From Sphaerosporella brunnea (Eukaryota; Ascomycota; Pezizomycetes; Pezizales; Pyronemataceae): a stretch of DNA of 64,000 nucleotides. The position numbers and the translations under genes were made by a program. Below, one piece after another: positions 37,201 through 47,072 of this stretch; positions within the stretch are counted from its first letter, which is position 1; every line of letters starts with the position of its first letter. Location of the stretch: assembly GCA_008704415.1 (NCBI GenBank), contig VXIS01000219.1, positions 18,477 to 82,476 on the forward strand. The letters are read 5' to 3'. The notes beneath the pieces were generated by a model. That model was given only the letters and a program-made list of their open reading frames with translations, had not been told where the DNA came from and did no database searches.

Positions 37201-37680
37201 GGAGACAATATGCCGAGAGTTTAAGTCGTGATGCACGTACTCGAAGTCTTCTTGCCATCACGATGCGGAGTGAACATCGAGTAAGCCCGGAGCCTTCGAT
37301 GATGAGTCTTGTCCTTGTTTTCGGACTCATGGAGGTCAGGATTTAATCAGATGGCCCTTCTAGTTCTGTGAGTCGGTCACGTTACGTAAGTGTTGGAAGA
37401 CGCTTTCTTAACTGCGCAGGCGAATATAGGTCTTGCACGCAGCACTTTACATACATATGTACCTAGGTACATATACCCCTTTTTCACGGCTTCATATATC
37501 TACTTAAGTAGGTATGACGATTCAAGACCGTCCAGACAGGTAGACCGTGATTGACCACATGGCGCCCGGTATGTAGATAGTGTAGGTAGTGGTGGTCAGT
37601 GGAGACCCTTGGTTCACTTTGGGAAACTCGGGAGGTCTACTTTAGGTGACCACTGACCAGCGCTAGAGCCACACGGTAAT
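31270..37680. other. Non-coding stretch downstream of the Myb-like gene
   Basis: 31380-31700 is strongly T/G-rich (TTTGGGGGTTT and long T runs), probably the 3' UTR and termination zone of the Myb-like gene. Beyond that only short open frames occur (for example 34956-35480 plus, 174 codons), none recognisable. The CT-rich tract at 32120-32215 is listed separately. Confidence 0.5.
32120..32215. repeat. CCCT-rich microsatellite
   Basis: The plus strand is an almost pure pyrimidine run built on CCCTCCCTCCCATCC, with a C8 block. The complementary strand is GGGA-rich with many G triplets, so G-quadruplex formation is possible. Confidence 0.85.
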
Positions 37681-37682
37681 TA

Positions 37683-37837
37683 TCCCCCGCAGTAATAATA
37701 CTGTCGAATTTCCCTAAATCACACTAATTGTGTGTCTAGTGATTATATAATGAAGGCGATGGGCTAATGGACCCTTCATTATAAGACTTCAGTGTGATGT
37801 AGGGAAATTCGGCAGTATGTATTAACGCTGCGGTGGA
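37683..37837. mobile_element. MITE-like foldback element, 155 bp, TA-flanked
   Basis: Imperfect terminal inverted repeats: TCCCCCGCAGTAATAATACT at the left and, reversed, TCCACCGCAGCGTTAATACA at the right, extending through GAATTTCCCTAAATCACAC. TA dinucleotides flank it at 37681-37682 and 37838-37839. An inner hairpin (ATAATGAAGG / CCTTCATTAT) sits in the middle. The TA duplication points to a Tc1/mariner-type origin; no transposase is encoded. Confidence 0.72.
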
Positions 37838-38629
37838 TAGATCTACCTAAGTAGTTTTTAGCCACTGTAAATCGCTGTACTCTATTCCTCGGGGGTCGTC
37901 ACGTAATATCCCTGCGAACGGACCAGTGACGAAAACAGGCTCTAGGCTTTAACTGTACGAGTGACGTTTGCCAGGCAACAAAAGATAGATCCAATGTTCC
38001 TATTCCATCAGCTTCCCTTCAGTTGACAGTGAAATTAAGCAGGGGGTTCAGTCGCTGTACCACGGTGGCTCGGCTGTCAGTGCTAACATCTTGTGTTTAC
38101 CAAGTATACCTACCAAGCAGGTCTATACTTTACGCCAAATCAGGCAGCGACTAACGCTTCGAGTGATTTCATGTGGCGTTTATTCTGCAAGTCAGCCCGT
38201 CGTTTGGAAACCTATTCCTTCCTTAGGATCAAGAAACAGGGTTTTATATTGGGCGCGGTGGTACGCGTCTCATCTCAAGACGTGCGCCGAGTGAGTCATT
38301 ATGCAGCACGCACACCTCCATTTCTTCCACACCCCCCGAAAGGTGATAACTGCACTTAGAATCCAAGGCCTTGTCTCAAAAGCATCCAAGTTAGCACCCA
38401 TGGGCCCAGTCCCTCAGTTTTCTAGCGACCCAATCTTTGAGAAAGCTTTGCAGGCCATTTATACGTAGCGTTCTGCCTGCCATTCGAGTCAAGAGCAAAA
38501 CTACATCCCCATGGCGGAGTTCCTTATGCGAGTCCCGAGAATCCCAAACACAGCCAGGCGTTAAAAACGCAAGCCTCGCCATTGATTGAACTACTTCTGC
38601 TTTGATGCTGACGTGTTGCGGGGCATGTT

Positions 38630-39290
38630 CGTTTTTTGTTTGTAATCCGTATTCGACCGCGAACGATCATGACAGACCCCCTGCCCATACGCGCCCTTAC
38701 CCTCTTCGCCCCCTTATTGATGATATCTCATGGGTCAACTGCGGCCATCCGAAATACCAAAACTCAACAAAAGGAAAGTAATGTAAAGAAGACAAAGAAA
38801 GAAACAGGCCGTAACAACAAGTGAAGGCCATGGCCGCCAGAGCCGGGTCACTCCTCCTCCTCTGATCCCTCTTCAGATGATGATGGCGAATCATCCTCCG
38901 CCACGGATTGTTCATCCTTAGTATCCCGCAGAAACTGTAGTGGCCTTCTCCTCCCGGAAAAGCTCAACAACTGACCGCGATTGCCACACGGTGCTTGCAC
39001 TACAGCTCTTTTTCTACGGAGCGCCAAAGCACGCGAATTTGTGGAAGCCATCGGTCGCACTCAAAAAGGTGCTCTCTAGTTTGCCGCTTCCCTGCGAGAC
39101 AAAATCAACATTCATCAGCGTCCCTCTTATGAAGCTTCTCTTTGAGGTAGGGAGCCGTGATTGCATCCCCGGTAAGGAGCTAGTAGTCCGTCACAAAGGA
39201 AGGAATGAGAATGAGATCTTTGAAACGAAACGCTGTCGTCAACACAGCAGCTACGGTCATAGAACATTGAAATCAGGGCTTCACGTCCGC
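38630..39290 (-). mobile_element. 5'-truncated LINE fragment (ORF2 C-terminus and 3' UTR), degenerate
   Basis: Reading the minus strand, a Cys-His motif region (FCLAGKRQTREHLFECDRW) leads to LLSFSGRRRPLQFLRDTKDE, an acidic end EEGSEEEE, stop, a T-rich 3' UTR and the tail GATTACAAACAAAAAACG. This parallels the plus-strand copy at 41780-42444. The first Cys-x-x-Cys has a stop codon (TGT TGA TTT TGT) where the sister copy has TGG. The frame shifts again downstream. It is a dead fragment; the 5' limit is approximate. Confidence 0.75.
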
Positions 39291-39360
39291 TAAGCCCTAG
39301 CTAGTCAAGCAATATTGCTATGGTGAGTCCCCACATGGGAATCCCTCGTACTGTTGTTTA

Positions 39361-39459
39361 AACCGGCACTAAGGCAATGTGGCAAAGTCACCACGCTCTG
39401 TGCAGAAGTCACTCAGCCTCGTGGCAAAGTCACTTAGCCACATTGCCTTAGTACCGAGA
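39361..39459. mobile_element. MITE-like foldback element, 99 bp, TA-flanked
   Basis: CGGCACTAAGGCAATGTGGC at the left is the inverse of GCCACATTGCCTTAGTACCG at the right, with one mismatch. The whole is bounded by TA at 39359-39360 and 39460-39461. The interior repeats GTGGCAAAGTCAC, a motif shared with the 99-bp element at 41401-41499. Confidence 0.75.
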
Positions 39460-40805
39460 TAATACGGTACATTTTATTTTTTGCACAGGCTTACAGCAGA
39501 AACGACATAACCTGGGGATATTTTGACTTTAGTCGCCGGCTGGAATTGTGACCTGGTGGTGGCCACGGATCCAAGCCCATACCGCCAACTGCCCTGTGCT
39601 CTTCACTGATTTGGCGCTAAAACACACTTCTAGAATGCCGTTTGGCCTAGATATTGTTTCTGCGACAGCTGTAAGGCATCTGACATACCGTGGAAGCCTC
39701 TGGTTTTCCGAAAATGCGTGTTCGTTTGGAAGCTACTATGGTTTTCTCGGGTACATCAGTATCGTTGGTATGCACAGTCGAGCGACTGGCGTGATGAGAT
39801 ATCGTTTGCCGACACCTCTCAGCAAGCAAATGTTTCAACAGAACGCCGAAACAAACGAAAGAAAGCAGCACTGCCTGGCAAAGCGACTATTTGCAATGTG
39901 TAGATATTGATTTGCGCTTTCTTTTCTTTGGAGGCCGGCTTTTGCTCTGTCAGCTATACCATCCATCATGCCATTCACCAGGCCTCAATTACCGCGCCCT
40001 GCGTCACGACATTTTTCTCTTGCTTTGTGTGGTGACAGTATCAAGGCTCCCCATCTTAGAATTGACCCCTTTCTCGAACAAAGGCCAATCGTTCTCGAAG
40101 GATTTGAGGCTACTGGTGGTTGGTGGCTGTTTGAGAGAACTCGAGTGAGACAGCATGCTTGGCAGGTGCCTGCTCAACTAGGCTTTTTGCTTCCTACGTT
40201 CTCTCCTCCAGAGTTGCTTCTCTTTTTTTCCTGAGCCCCGTATTGCTCGGCCTGGTTGTTGTGGAAAAAGAGAGGAAATATTGTCACGCATCTACTTGGT
40301 GTCGGCAACCGGGCATCTCATCACGCCAGTGACTCGACTGTACCTAGCTAGGACCTCGACTTTCTAGTTAGAAAGCAGTGAATCGGGAGGCAGCCGTAAG
40401 TAGGTCGTGCACATAACTCTACGTCCGAAGAGAAGCTCGCCTAGGGGACCTAAAAACTGCCGCCGGCTGGATAACCCCCGGACGCTGCCACCTGTCGCCT
40501 AGCCGTTGCCGCCGCTAATTGCCACTGACCAGCTAGGTGATCCTCCCGGTTTTGTAACGTGTCTTCTGTTGCGAGGAATGTGTGGGACCTTTCAGGCGAG
40601 CTAGGTATACTCTCTCTACCTGGTGCCCTATACTCTTTTGGCCGGTTGCCTAAGCCATGAAGAGTTTCGCCTGCAGTGTGTTTGCCAGAGCAGACCGCTG
40701 GCCCCGCAGGCGGTTCAACTGTCACAGAGGCTACGGAACTTTCTGAAGGAAGGAAGTATGGTCTTGGACACTTCCATATCCATTTGGAAAGGGGAAAATG
40801 TTAGT

Positions 40806-40918
40806 GTATTGGGTTTTCGTTTTTTGTTTGTAATCAAATTTATTGTCTCTATACGACCGCGAACGATCATGACAGACCCCCTACTCGTCCCCGCCCTGTC
40901 CGCCCCCTTATTGATCTA
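40806..40918 (-). mobile_element. LINE 3' tail fragment
   Basis: On the minus strand: ATCAATAAGGGGGCGGACAG, then GTCTGTCATGATCGTTCGCG, ending in GATTACAAACAAAAAACG. It is nearly identical to the last part of the 38630-39290 copy, so this is a ~110-bp, strongly 5'-truncated insertion of the same LINE family. Confidence 0.75.
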
Positions 40919-41400
40919 GTATATTGGTTGTGCCGCTACAAGCATAGGGGACCAACTCTCACTGGTTTTGCCGTCAATGCGATCTGCCCCTTTGTATAAA
41001 CGAAGACCGCAACCGTTTTGTTGAGTTCCATGAGTTATAATGGGTGTTTTGTTGTGGTGGGGTCGTCGGAAAGGGCCACTAAGCCACCGGTTTCGGCAAC
41101 TGTAATTTGATTTAACTACTTACACATGGAGATTACCTGTGATGCTATAGCACATTTCTAACTTGACAAAGCTTTAGATTGTCCCAGTTGTGGTTGTTGT
41201 TGCTGCCGGGATGTCGTCCGTTCCATATGGAACAGAAAGTGGCTACGATCCAGGGGACTCCGACTTTGAGGGCTACGCGCTCAGTGCCTTTTTGACTAAT
41301 CGGGTCAGCGCCAGGTCAGTAATCATGTGATCATTTGAGTGATAGATACTGAGTAGGTCATGTTGGGGGGCTTTGGATTCTCATAACCACGCCGCCAATA

Positions 41401-41499
41401 CCGCATAAACTCGCAAGCAAGAGACTGGGCTACGTCACTGGTGACTTTGCCACATGGCGCAGTGACTTAGCCCAGTCTCTTGCTTGCGGGTTTATGCGG
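41401..41499. mobile_element. MITE-like foldback element, 99 bp, TA-flanked
   Basis: Arms of about 39 bp: CCGCATAAACTCGCAAGCAA at the left, its inverse TTGCTTGCGGGTTTATGCGG at the right, continuing through GAGACTGGGCTACGTCAC / GTGACTTAGCCCAGTCTC. TA occurs at 41399-41400 and 41500-41501. The loop contains GTGACTTTGCCACATGG, matching inverted DNA in the 39361 element. Same length as that element (99 bp) but different arms. Confidence 0.8.
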
Positions 41500-41779
41500 T
41501 AGCGTTGAACAAAGAACTAGAACTAATAGGAGTGGAATTCCTTGCTTTCTAACGTAACTTTTCGACCCGGAACCCACCAGACCAGTACTGCTTGCCCGCT
41601 CCAGATGCCCTACCTACCTGTCAACATCCACCCCCCAGCTTTTGCATTTTCCACCGTCAAGCAGGACGGCTGCTGCAACGGCGACGTCGTCCAAGCACCG
41701 CGGGGGTATTTGGGACCTGGGGTGTCGGATAGTCTCTATGTAGGGCATCATAATTCCCAACCCTAACCCACTGACCACC

Positions 41780-42444
41780 TGAAGCGCAAAGACTGGGGGG
41801 TGCGCAGCAGCGGTACCAAGCAGTGGATCCGTCAAAGCACCAGCCTCCGCGCGTCGCACATCCCGCGGAAGGAGACTGGCGTCCGACCGGCGCTAAATAG
41901 GGAGAGGGAGGCACTTGCATCCCGGTACTTCCAGTTTCTTACTGGGCATGCGATCACGGCGCCCTATCTCAAGGACAAGCTCCGCAAGAGAGACTCAGAC
42001 GAGTGCTGGTTTTGTCTCTCGGGCAAACGGCAAAGCCGAGATCACCTTTTCAAGGAGTGCGATCGGTGGCTCCCGCAGATTCGCGGGCTCTGGCGTTCGG
42101 TGGAAAAAGCTGGGCTGGAAGCACCTTCGGTGGCGACCAGTTGCCGAGCTGTTCAGGGAGGAAAAGGCCACTCCCGCTATTGGGCGAGAAACTAGGAGAT
42201 GGCGGCCACTCAAGAGGATGAGGAGGAAGAGGAGAGTGACCTGGCCCAGAGGGCCATCGCTTTTCATTTTTGTTATGGGTCTGTTTCTTTCCTTTGTCAC
42301 CTCTTTTATACTTTTTCTTTTGTTGATACTTTGGGTTGCTGCAGTTGACTGATGATAGCATCAATAAGGGGGGTGGATAGGGTAAGGGCGGGGATGTGTA
42401 GTGGGATCGCATAGATAATAAATAATAAGCCTGATTACAAACAA
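41780..42444 (+). mobile_element. 5'-truncated LINE fragment: ORF2 C-terminal region and 3' UTR
   Basis: The open frame 41800-42195 includes REALASRYFQFLTGHAITAP and a Cys-rich motif CWFCLSGKRQSRDHLFKECD, the C-terminal zinc-finger-like region of Tad-clade LINE polyproteins. After about 42130 the homologous frame (RPVAELFREEKATPAI) continues one base out of register, so there is a frameshift. The 3' UTR is T-rich with ATCAATAAGGGGGGTGG and ends in GATTACAAACAAA at about 42444. No reverse transcriptase or endonuclease is present. It ends 200 bp from the polygalacturonase stop and is convergent with that gene. Confidence 0.8.
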
Positions 42445-42647
42445 ATAAGCCGCCTGTCAAAAACCACAGCGGCGGAGCTTCTGGGGTATAATGGTTAGGA
42501 TGAAACATCCTAAGAACTAAACTAAACTAAACACTAATTGAAGTGGAACAATATTAATATATTGCAAAACGCCTATTCTGCCATTTTGCCACGGTAATGT
42601 AGTTCTGCCACAGTTTGGCGACGAAAAAACACAAAACATTGTACCGC

Positions 42648-43938
42648 CTAACAGCTAACACCGGACGGAACGCCCTTGCACGACGTCGAAGTCTTTCCTC
42701 CAGTAACCGAGACACCCGAGAATGTGAAGTCAGAGCAAGAGGCGCAGAGGATGTAGATGTCGGTGCCGCTGGATTTGACCGTGCCCTTGACATTAGAAAG
42801 GGTGACATCGCTGATTGGAACTCCGGAGGTGGGAGTGCCGGTGGGGGACCCGTTCTCGTAGTCCTGTTCGATGACGATACCGTATTTGGAAATGTTCTTG
42901 AGGGTGATGCCGGAGTACGTGACGTTGGACACCGAGCCGGTCGCATCGTAGACGGTCTTTATGCGGACAGCTGATTGCGGATGTTAATATCATGCACGGG
43001 ATAACAATGGCTTGCTTGCTAGCGTGTAAGGAAGGAATTTACCGTTCTGGGAGTTTATAACGGTAGTGTCGGAGAAGACAACGCCCTTGACGATGTTGTC
43101 GGAGCGGCCGCCGACGGACCCAATGGACAGACCGTGACCGCCCTAGGTGTGAGATAATGTAAGAGATCCGAACGAATACACACAATGTTGTGGAAGAAGT
43201 CTTACAGAGCAGTAACCGTTGGTGAAGGCGATGTTTTCACCGCTGTTGATCGCCACGCAGTCGTCCTGATTGTAAACAGTGGCCTTGTTGATGGTGATAC
43301 CGGTGGAGGAACCGATATCGAAAGCATCGGTGTTGTGACCGCCATCGGTAACATCTCCATCACTGTTGTCGATGGTGACAGAGTCAATCGTTAGATTCTC
43401 CGAATTGTTGATGCTGAAGCACTGGACGGGGGTGTTTTTGATGTTGAGTCCCGTGATGGAAGAATCAATCATTGAGTGGGCATAGAAGAACTTGGGCTAA
43501 ATGGAAAGTGTCAGAATCGATTGGCTGTTGGTTGTGGGCGATTATGCATGTAGTTACCTTTGTCTTTCCCCCGTTGCTACCCTCACCATCCCACCACGAG
43601 GCTCCACCACCGTTGAGGAGGTTACCAGAGCTACCGGTAACAGTGATCTTGGTTCCACTGACTGAAACAAGAGGACCCGACCATTCCTTATATCCGAAAG
43701 TAACGGTGCCGTCGAAGATAACCTTGGTGCCGCTGCTCAGACCAGTGAGGTCCAAAGTCTCCCCAGCTGGGACCTCGAGAGTACCGATGGTGATAGTGCT
43801 GCAGCTGGACTTGGCCGAGGAAAGGGAGCTAACACTGGTGATCGTACAAGAAGCACGCCTCTCGAGATCGGTGGGCGCAGCCACGGCAGCAGCGGTGAAC
43901 TGCATGATAGCAGCGATGGTAGCAGCAGTGAAATGCAT
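42648..43938 (-). CDS. Secreted endopolygalacturonase (GH28), 364 aa, 4 exons
   Basis: Hydrolyses alpha-1,4 linkages of polygalacturonan in plant pectin, outside the cell. Exons 43938-43558, 43496-43206, 43142-43043 and 42970-42648. Introns are 61, 63 and 72 bp, GT-AG, in frame throughout. The N-terminus is a signal peptide (hydrophobic to about A21), then a short propeptide ending in a dibasic ERR (26-28) of the kind cut by Kex2-type proteases. The four GH28 signatures are present and spaced normally: NTD 182-184, QDD with D205/D206, GHG 226-228, RIK 260-262. These supply the catalytic Asp residues, His227 and the substrate-binding Arg/Lys. Length equals that of known Aspergillus endo-PGs, and every key residue is kept, so the gene looks functional. 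It stands alone among transposon fragments. Confidence 0.95.
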
Positions 43939-44079
43939 GATGATTGTTTTATTGGAAACTGAAACTCTTGATCGGCGGAAGGAATGAAGTCAAGAACGAA
44001 GGAATGTGAAAGTGGGAACGAGTGAATGGAAATCTCAGCGAGCTGAAGAACGGAATACCGATCGCGGAAAACTTGTCGC

Positions 44080-44087
44080 TTTATACC
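44080..44087 (-). promoter_or_regulatory. TATA box of the polygalacturonase gene
   Basis: The minus strand reads GGTATAAAGC about 140 bp upstream of the start at 43938. It is followed by a pyrimidine-rich leader, as in many strongly expressed fungal secreted-enzyme genes. Confidence 0.55.
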
Positions 44088-44505
44088 ATTTGTCGCGAAA
44101 GTTCGCGGAGTCCTAATCACTGACATCTACCTAGCTATGCTTTCAGACATCGCCTTCGGTGCAGCATGAAACGAACGGTTCGGGTCGTTCGACGCAATAT
44201 CGAGGCCATATACTTGCGGCTGCCGACTGTGCGGCGGCCGGCCGACTGATGTATGCACTGTAAATTAAAAACCTGCTGGGAAAGCTTCGTTGAACGCATC
44301 ATTTGGGGGGTTTTGTTGGGCTCGCCAGGTTACAGTTGCTCTAAGTGATAGGCTCGGACAATTGTGGTGGTTGTGTGGTCCTGCTCCAGGTGATTCTCAA
44401 CCTCGAAAACATAGGTCTGACCTCTAGGTTCAAAAATTAATTTTTGGCGGCCTTTCCACGGTGCTTTCGAACGGTGTGCGCTAGGATTTTCAACCTGAAC
44501 CTGCT

Positions 44506-44973
44506 ATGTCGAGGCTAAAATCCCGATCCCCGAACGGGCCCTTTGTCGTGGCCGCGCGTTCTGTATCCAGGGCTAAATCTGCAAAAACGGCGCGGGTAAA
44601 GAGAGCCCGAGCTTCGGAAACTCGCCGAAGAATTCCCAAAGCCCGAGTTGAGGAGTTGCATCATGAATCGGAAGCTTCACTTTTACTCCGCGAAGTGACG
44701 TACAGGACCACAAACTTGAAGTTCGTAGTCAGAACGGTCTCGGATTTACAAGTTCAAAACAGCTGTCTGGACGAGATAGTCAAACGATTTTTCCACATCA
44801 GTCTCTTGAGATGTCTCTCAAGATCTCAAGAGAGCTCGAGAGCCTTGCAAGTCTCGAGATGGCTCGCGAGATCCTGGTCGTTACGATCTCGTCATCCATG
44901 GCCGGCCCCGTCTAATCTCATCTTATGTGTATCACTAGGGATAAATGAAGGATTTTTCTGGAATATATCGTGA
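44506..44973 (+). CDS. Unrecognised ORF, 155 aa
   Basis: Open from ATG 44506 to TGA. The first 50 residues are very rich in Arg, Ser and Lys (AKTARVKRARASETRRRIPK). A mixed helical stretch follows, then a part translated from DNA full of CTCGAG/CTCAAG repeats. No domain recognised. It may be a fragment of a transposon gag-like protein, or chance. The rest of 44140-45725 holds no other coding signal. Confidence 0.17.
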   Translation: MSRLKSRSPNGPFVVAARSVSRAKSAKTARVKRARASETRRRIPKARVEELHHESEASLLLREVTYRTTNLKFVVRTVSDLQVQNSCLDEIVKRFFHISLLRCLSRSQESSRALQVSRWLARSWSLRSRHPWPAPSNLILCVSLGINEGFFWNIS

Positions 44974-45733
44974 AGACGAAGAAGTCCTTCAAAGAGGACG
45001 ATTGCATATTGTGCGTTGCACTATCAGACCTAGGCTGCCGAATTTCAGAATCGGACTGGATCGGCAACAACTATGTAAGCCCCCCGAGTTCGAAAAGTGA
45101 TGGATAGACTGGCACAAAGAGTGGGACCGGTGCTGTTCGCCCTGGAGGCACCGAATTACAATCCTAACCCGTCACTCCTGTTTTGCGCTGGTCACTGCTA
45201 ATGAGGCCATGGGTCATGCAGAGTGGTTTAGGGTTATGCAGGGTATCTATTCTCGTGTAGATTAGATCCTCATTGAGATCATCTACGAGTCTACGACGCT
45301 TCCCACATGTGGCGAGTGTATGACTCTCGTCGTTCTCCTCCCTCTAACTCCTTAGCTCGGCAAAAATTCTTCCATGTGGCAGTTGCGTACCGTGTGGTAC
45401 GAAGCGACGAATACCCGCGCTCAGCAATGACGATACCGACAAACACTAGTACCGGAGAGCGAAGAGAAGCAACCTCCGAGGTGCGGGTTGATGTAACCGC
45501 CAAACGGAGAGAGGGTAAAAGTAACTCTCGCTGACGTCGTTGAAGAATCGCGTGCCGCCGTTAAACCTCGCATTTTGGGAAGGTACTTTTTGTCCTAGTG
45601 CTCCGTGCAAGGAGAAAGACCTGGTTGGATACGACTACCCGGCGTCGCGATCGCCTTCTAACCCCAGTATATCCAGCCGACTTTTTCTTCTGAAAGGGTT
45701 TCTGCACTCGTTGCTGCTGCGATCACCTATGGC

Positions 45734-46050
45734 CAGTGTTCCCAATAGCCAGCCCGTCCGTCGGGCTGATCGAAAAGACGGGCGGGCTGTTTGAGCTGCA
45801 GCCCACACCGGGCTGGCTGGTGGGCTTCCAGCGAATGCAGGGATGGGAGATGGAGCAACAGCTACACAGAAACAGCCTTCAGATTACGACGTAACTAGGT
45901 CAAACTGATGATTGCATGACAGGTTCACCTCAGTCGAAAGTGCTTGGAAGCCCGGAAGCCAGCCCTTCGTGATTTGAGACAGCCAGGCTGTTGCCTTTTG
46001 GCAGCCCGCCCGCACAGCCGGGCTTTTTGGGCTGGCTATTAGGAAAACTG
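45734..46050. mobile_element. hAT-type MITE, 317 bp, with 8-bp target duplication
   Basis: The left end CAGTGTTCCCAATAGCCAGC and the inverted right end CAGTTTTCCTAATAGCCAGC match with three differences. Both continue into CCCG/CGGGC-rich subterminal inverted repeats. Flanks are CCTATGGC (45726-45733) and CCTCTGGC (46051-46058), an 8-bp duplication with one mismatch. Termini starting with CA and 8-bp duplications are the hallmark of the hAT superfamily. There is no room for a transposase, so it must be mobilised in trans. Confidence 0.85.
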
Positions 46051-46058
46051 CCTCTGGC

Positions 46059-46820
46059 GCACATACCCACTGCCACTGGTTACCTTTCGCAAACGGACTC
46101 CCGACGATCGCAAACACGAAAGAGACAAGCCAGGTGTTCACGACGAGCAATACGTCGAATAATTCGTGGAGCCATACCTGGCTTTGTACCGCTTATCTGC
46201 ATCTACCCGGTCGACCAACAGAGCATCCGACGATTGAGGACGGTGCAAGGATCAACACTGCCAAATATACATATATTACGCAGAGGCCAATCTTATACAG
46301 CAAAGGAACACTATCCAACGAACTATAGATTAGATAAGATACTAGTATAAGTGTATTATAGATCGTTAAGGACTTAGATTTGATAAGCGGATATATTGTT
46401 ATATGTAAATGTCCATAAGTTACGGTAGCGTTGTCAGAGATTAGGGGTATACGTACAGCAAGTCGGGCCCAATTCCCGAGCTAAGGCCGGGCCGGGCCTA
46501 CTGTTGGCTGCCGGCCGCTTGGGGAATGTAACCATAAGTGATTGCAAGAAGTGTAAGGAGTGGGAAGACCTAGTATAGTGCAGGCGGCGTGGAACCAGCA
46601 GGTCGGCAGTCTCCGTTGGTGGAGATATTGACGATAGTTAATGGAGGGGTGAGCGAGTGAGAACTCTGAGCAAGCTGAACTTGCGTCCACTAAACAAGAT
46701 GCGCTCTATAAAAATAAGGTGCTAGCTTCCACCGGTTGCGCAATCTTGCAAGCCCATTAAAACAGTGAGGCAATGGATTTGAAAAGCTTGAACCACCCAA
46801 AAACGATCATGGCTGTGCTA
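46059..46820. other. Intergenic DNA between the hAT MITE and the transposase block
   Basis: No gene seen. 46270-46420 is AT-rich. Around 46470-46520 GCCGGGCCGGGCCTACTGTT resembles the GC-rich subterminal DNA of the hAT MITE and may be another decayed copy. Confidence 0.35.
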
Positions 46821-46920
46821 TGGCCAGGTGCCAGCCGCTATGGCCAGGTGCCAGCCGCTATGGCCAGGTGCCAGCCGCTATGGCCAGGTGCCAGCCGCTA
46901 TGACCAGATGTCATTCGCTA
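46821..46920. repeat. 20-bp minisatellite upstream of the transposase-like gene
   Basis: Four exact tandem copies of TGGCCAGGTGCCAGCCGCTA (46821-46900), then a decayed fifth copy. The unit contains the near-palindrome TGGCCAGGTGCCA. The position suggests subterminal repeats of the transposon, possibly transposase-binding sites. Confidence 0.85.
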
Positions 46921-46975
46921 CCAGCTGCCTTTGAACAGTGAGCTTGGGCTGGAGCATTGGGCGCTTTTGTCATGA

Positions 46976-47024
46976 CACTGTTGGCTGTCTCCCACTGTTG
47001 GCTGTCTTCCACTGTTGGCTGTCC
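46976..47024. repeat. Short tandem repeat CACTGTTGGCTGTC x3
   Basis: Three copies of CACTGTTGGCTGTC at about 17-bp spacing, ending 50 bp before the transposase-like start codon. Confidence 0.75.
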
Positions 47025-47072
47025 CCGGCCCCAAACTCTTGCAAATACATACAGCCGCAACCATCAACAGCA

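Noticed and set aside
46821..46920. CRISPR-like array
   Set aside because: Contiguous 20-bp units without spacers in a eukaryotic genome; a minisatellite.
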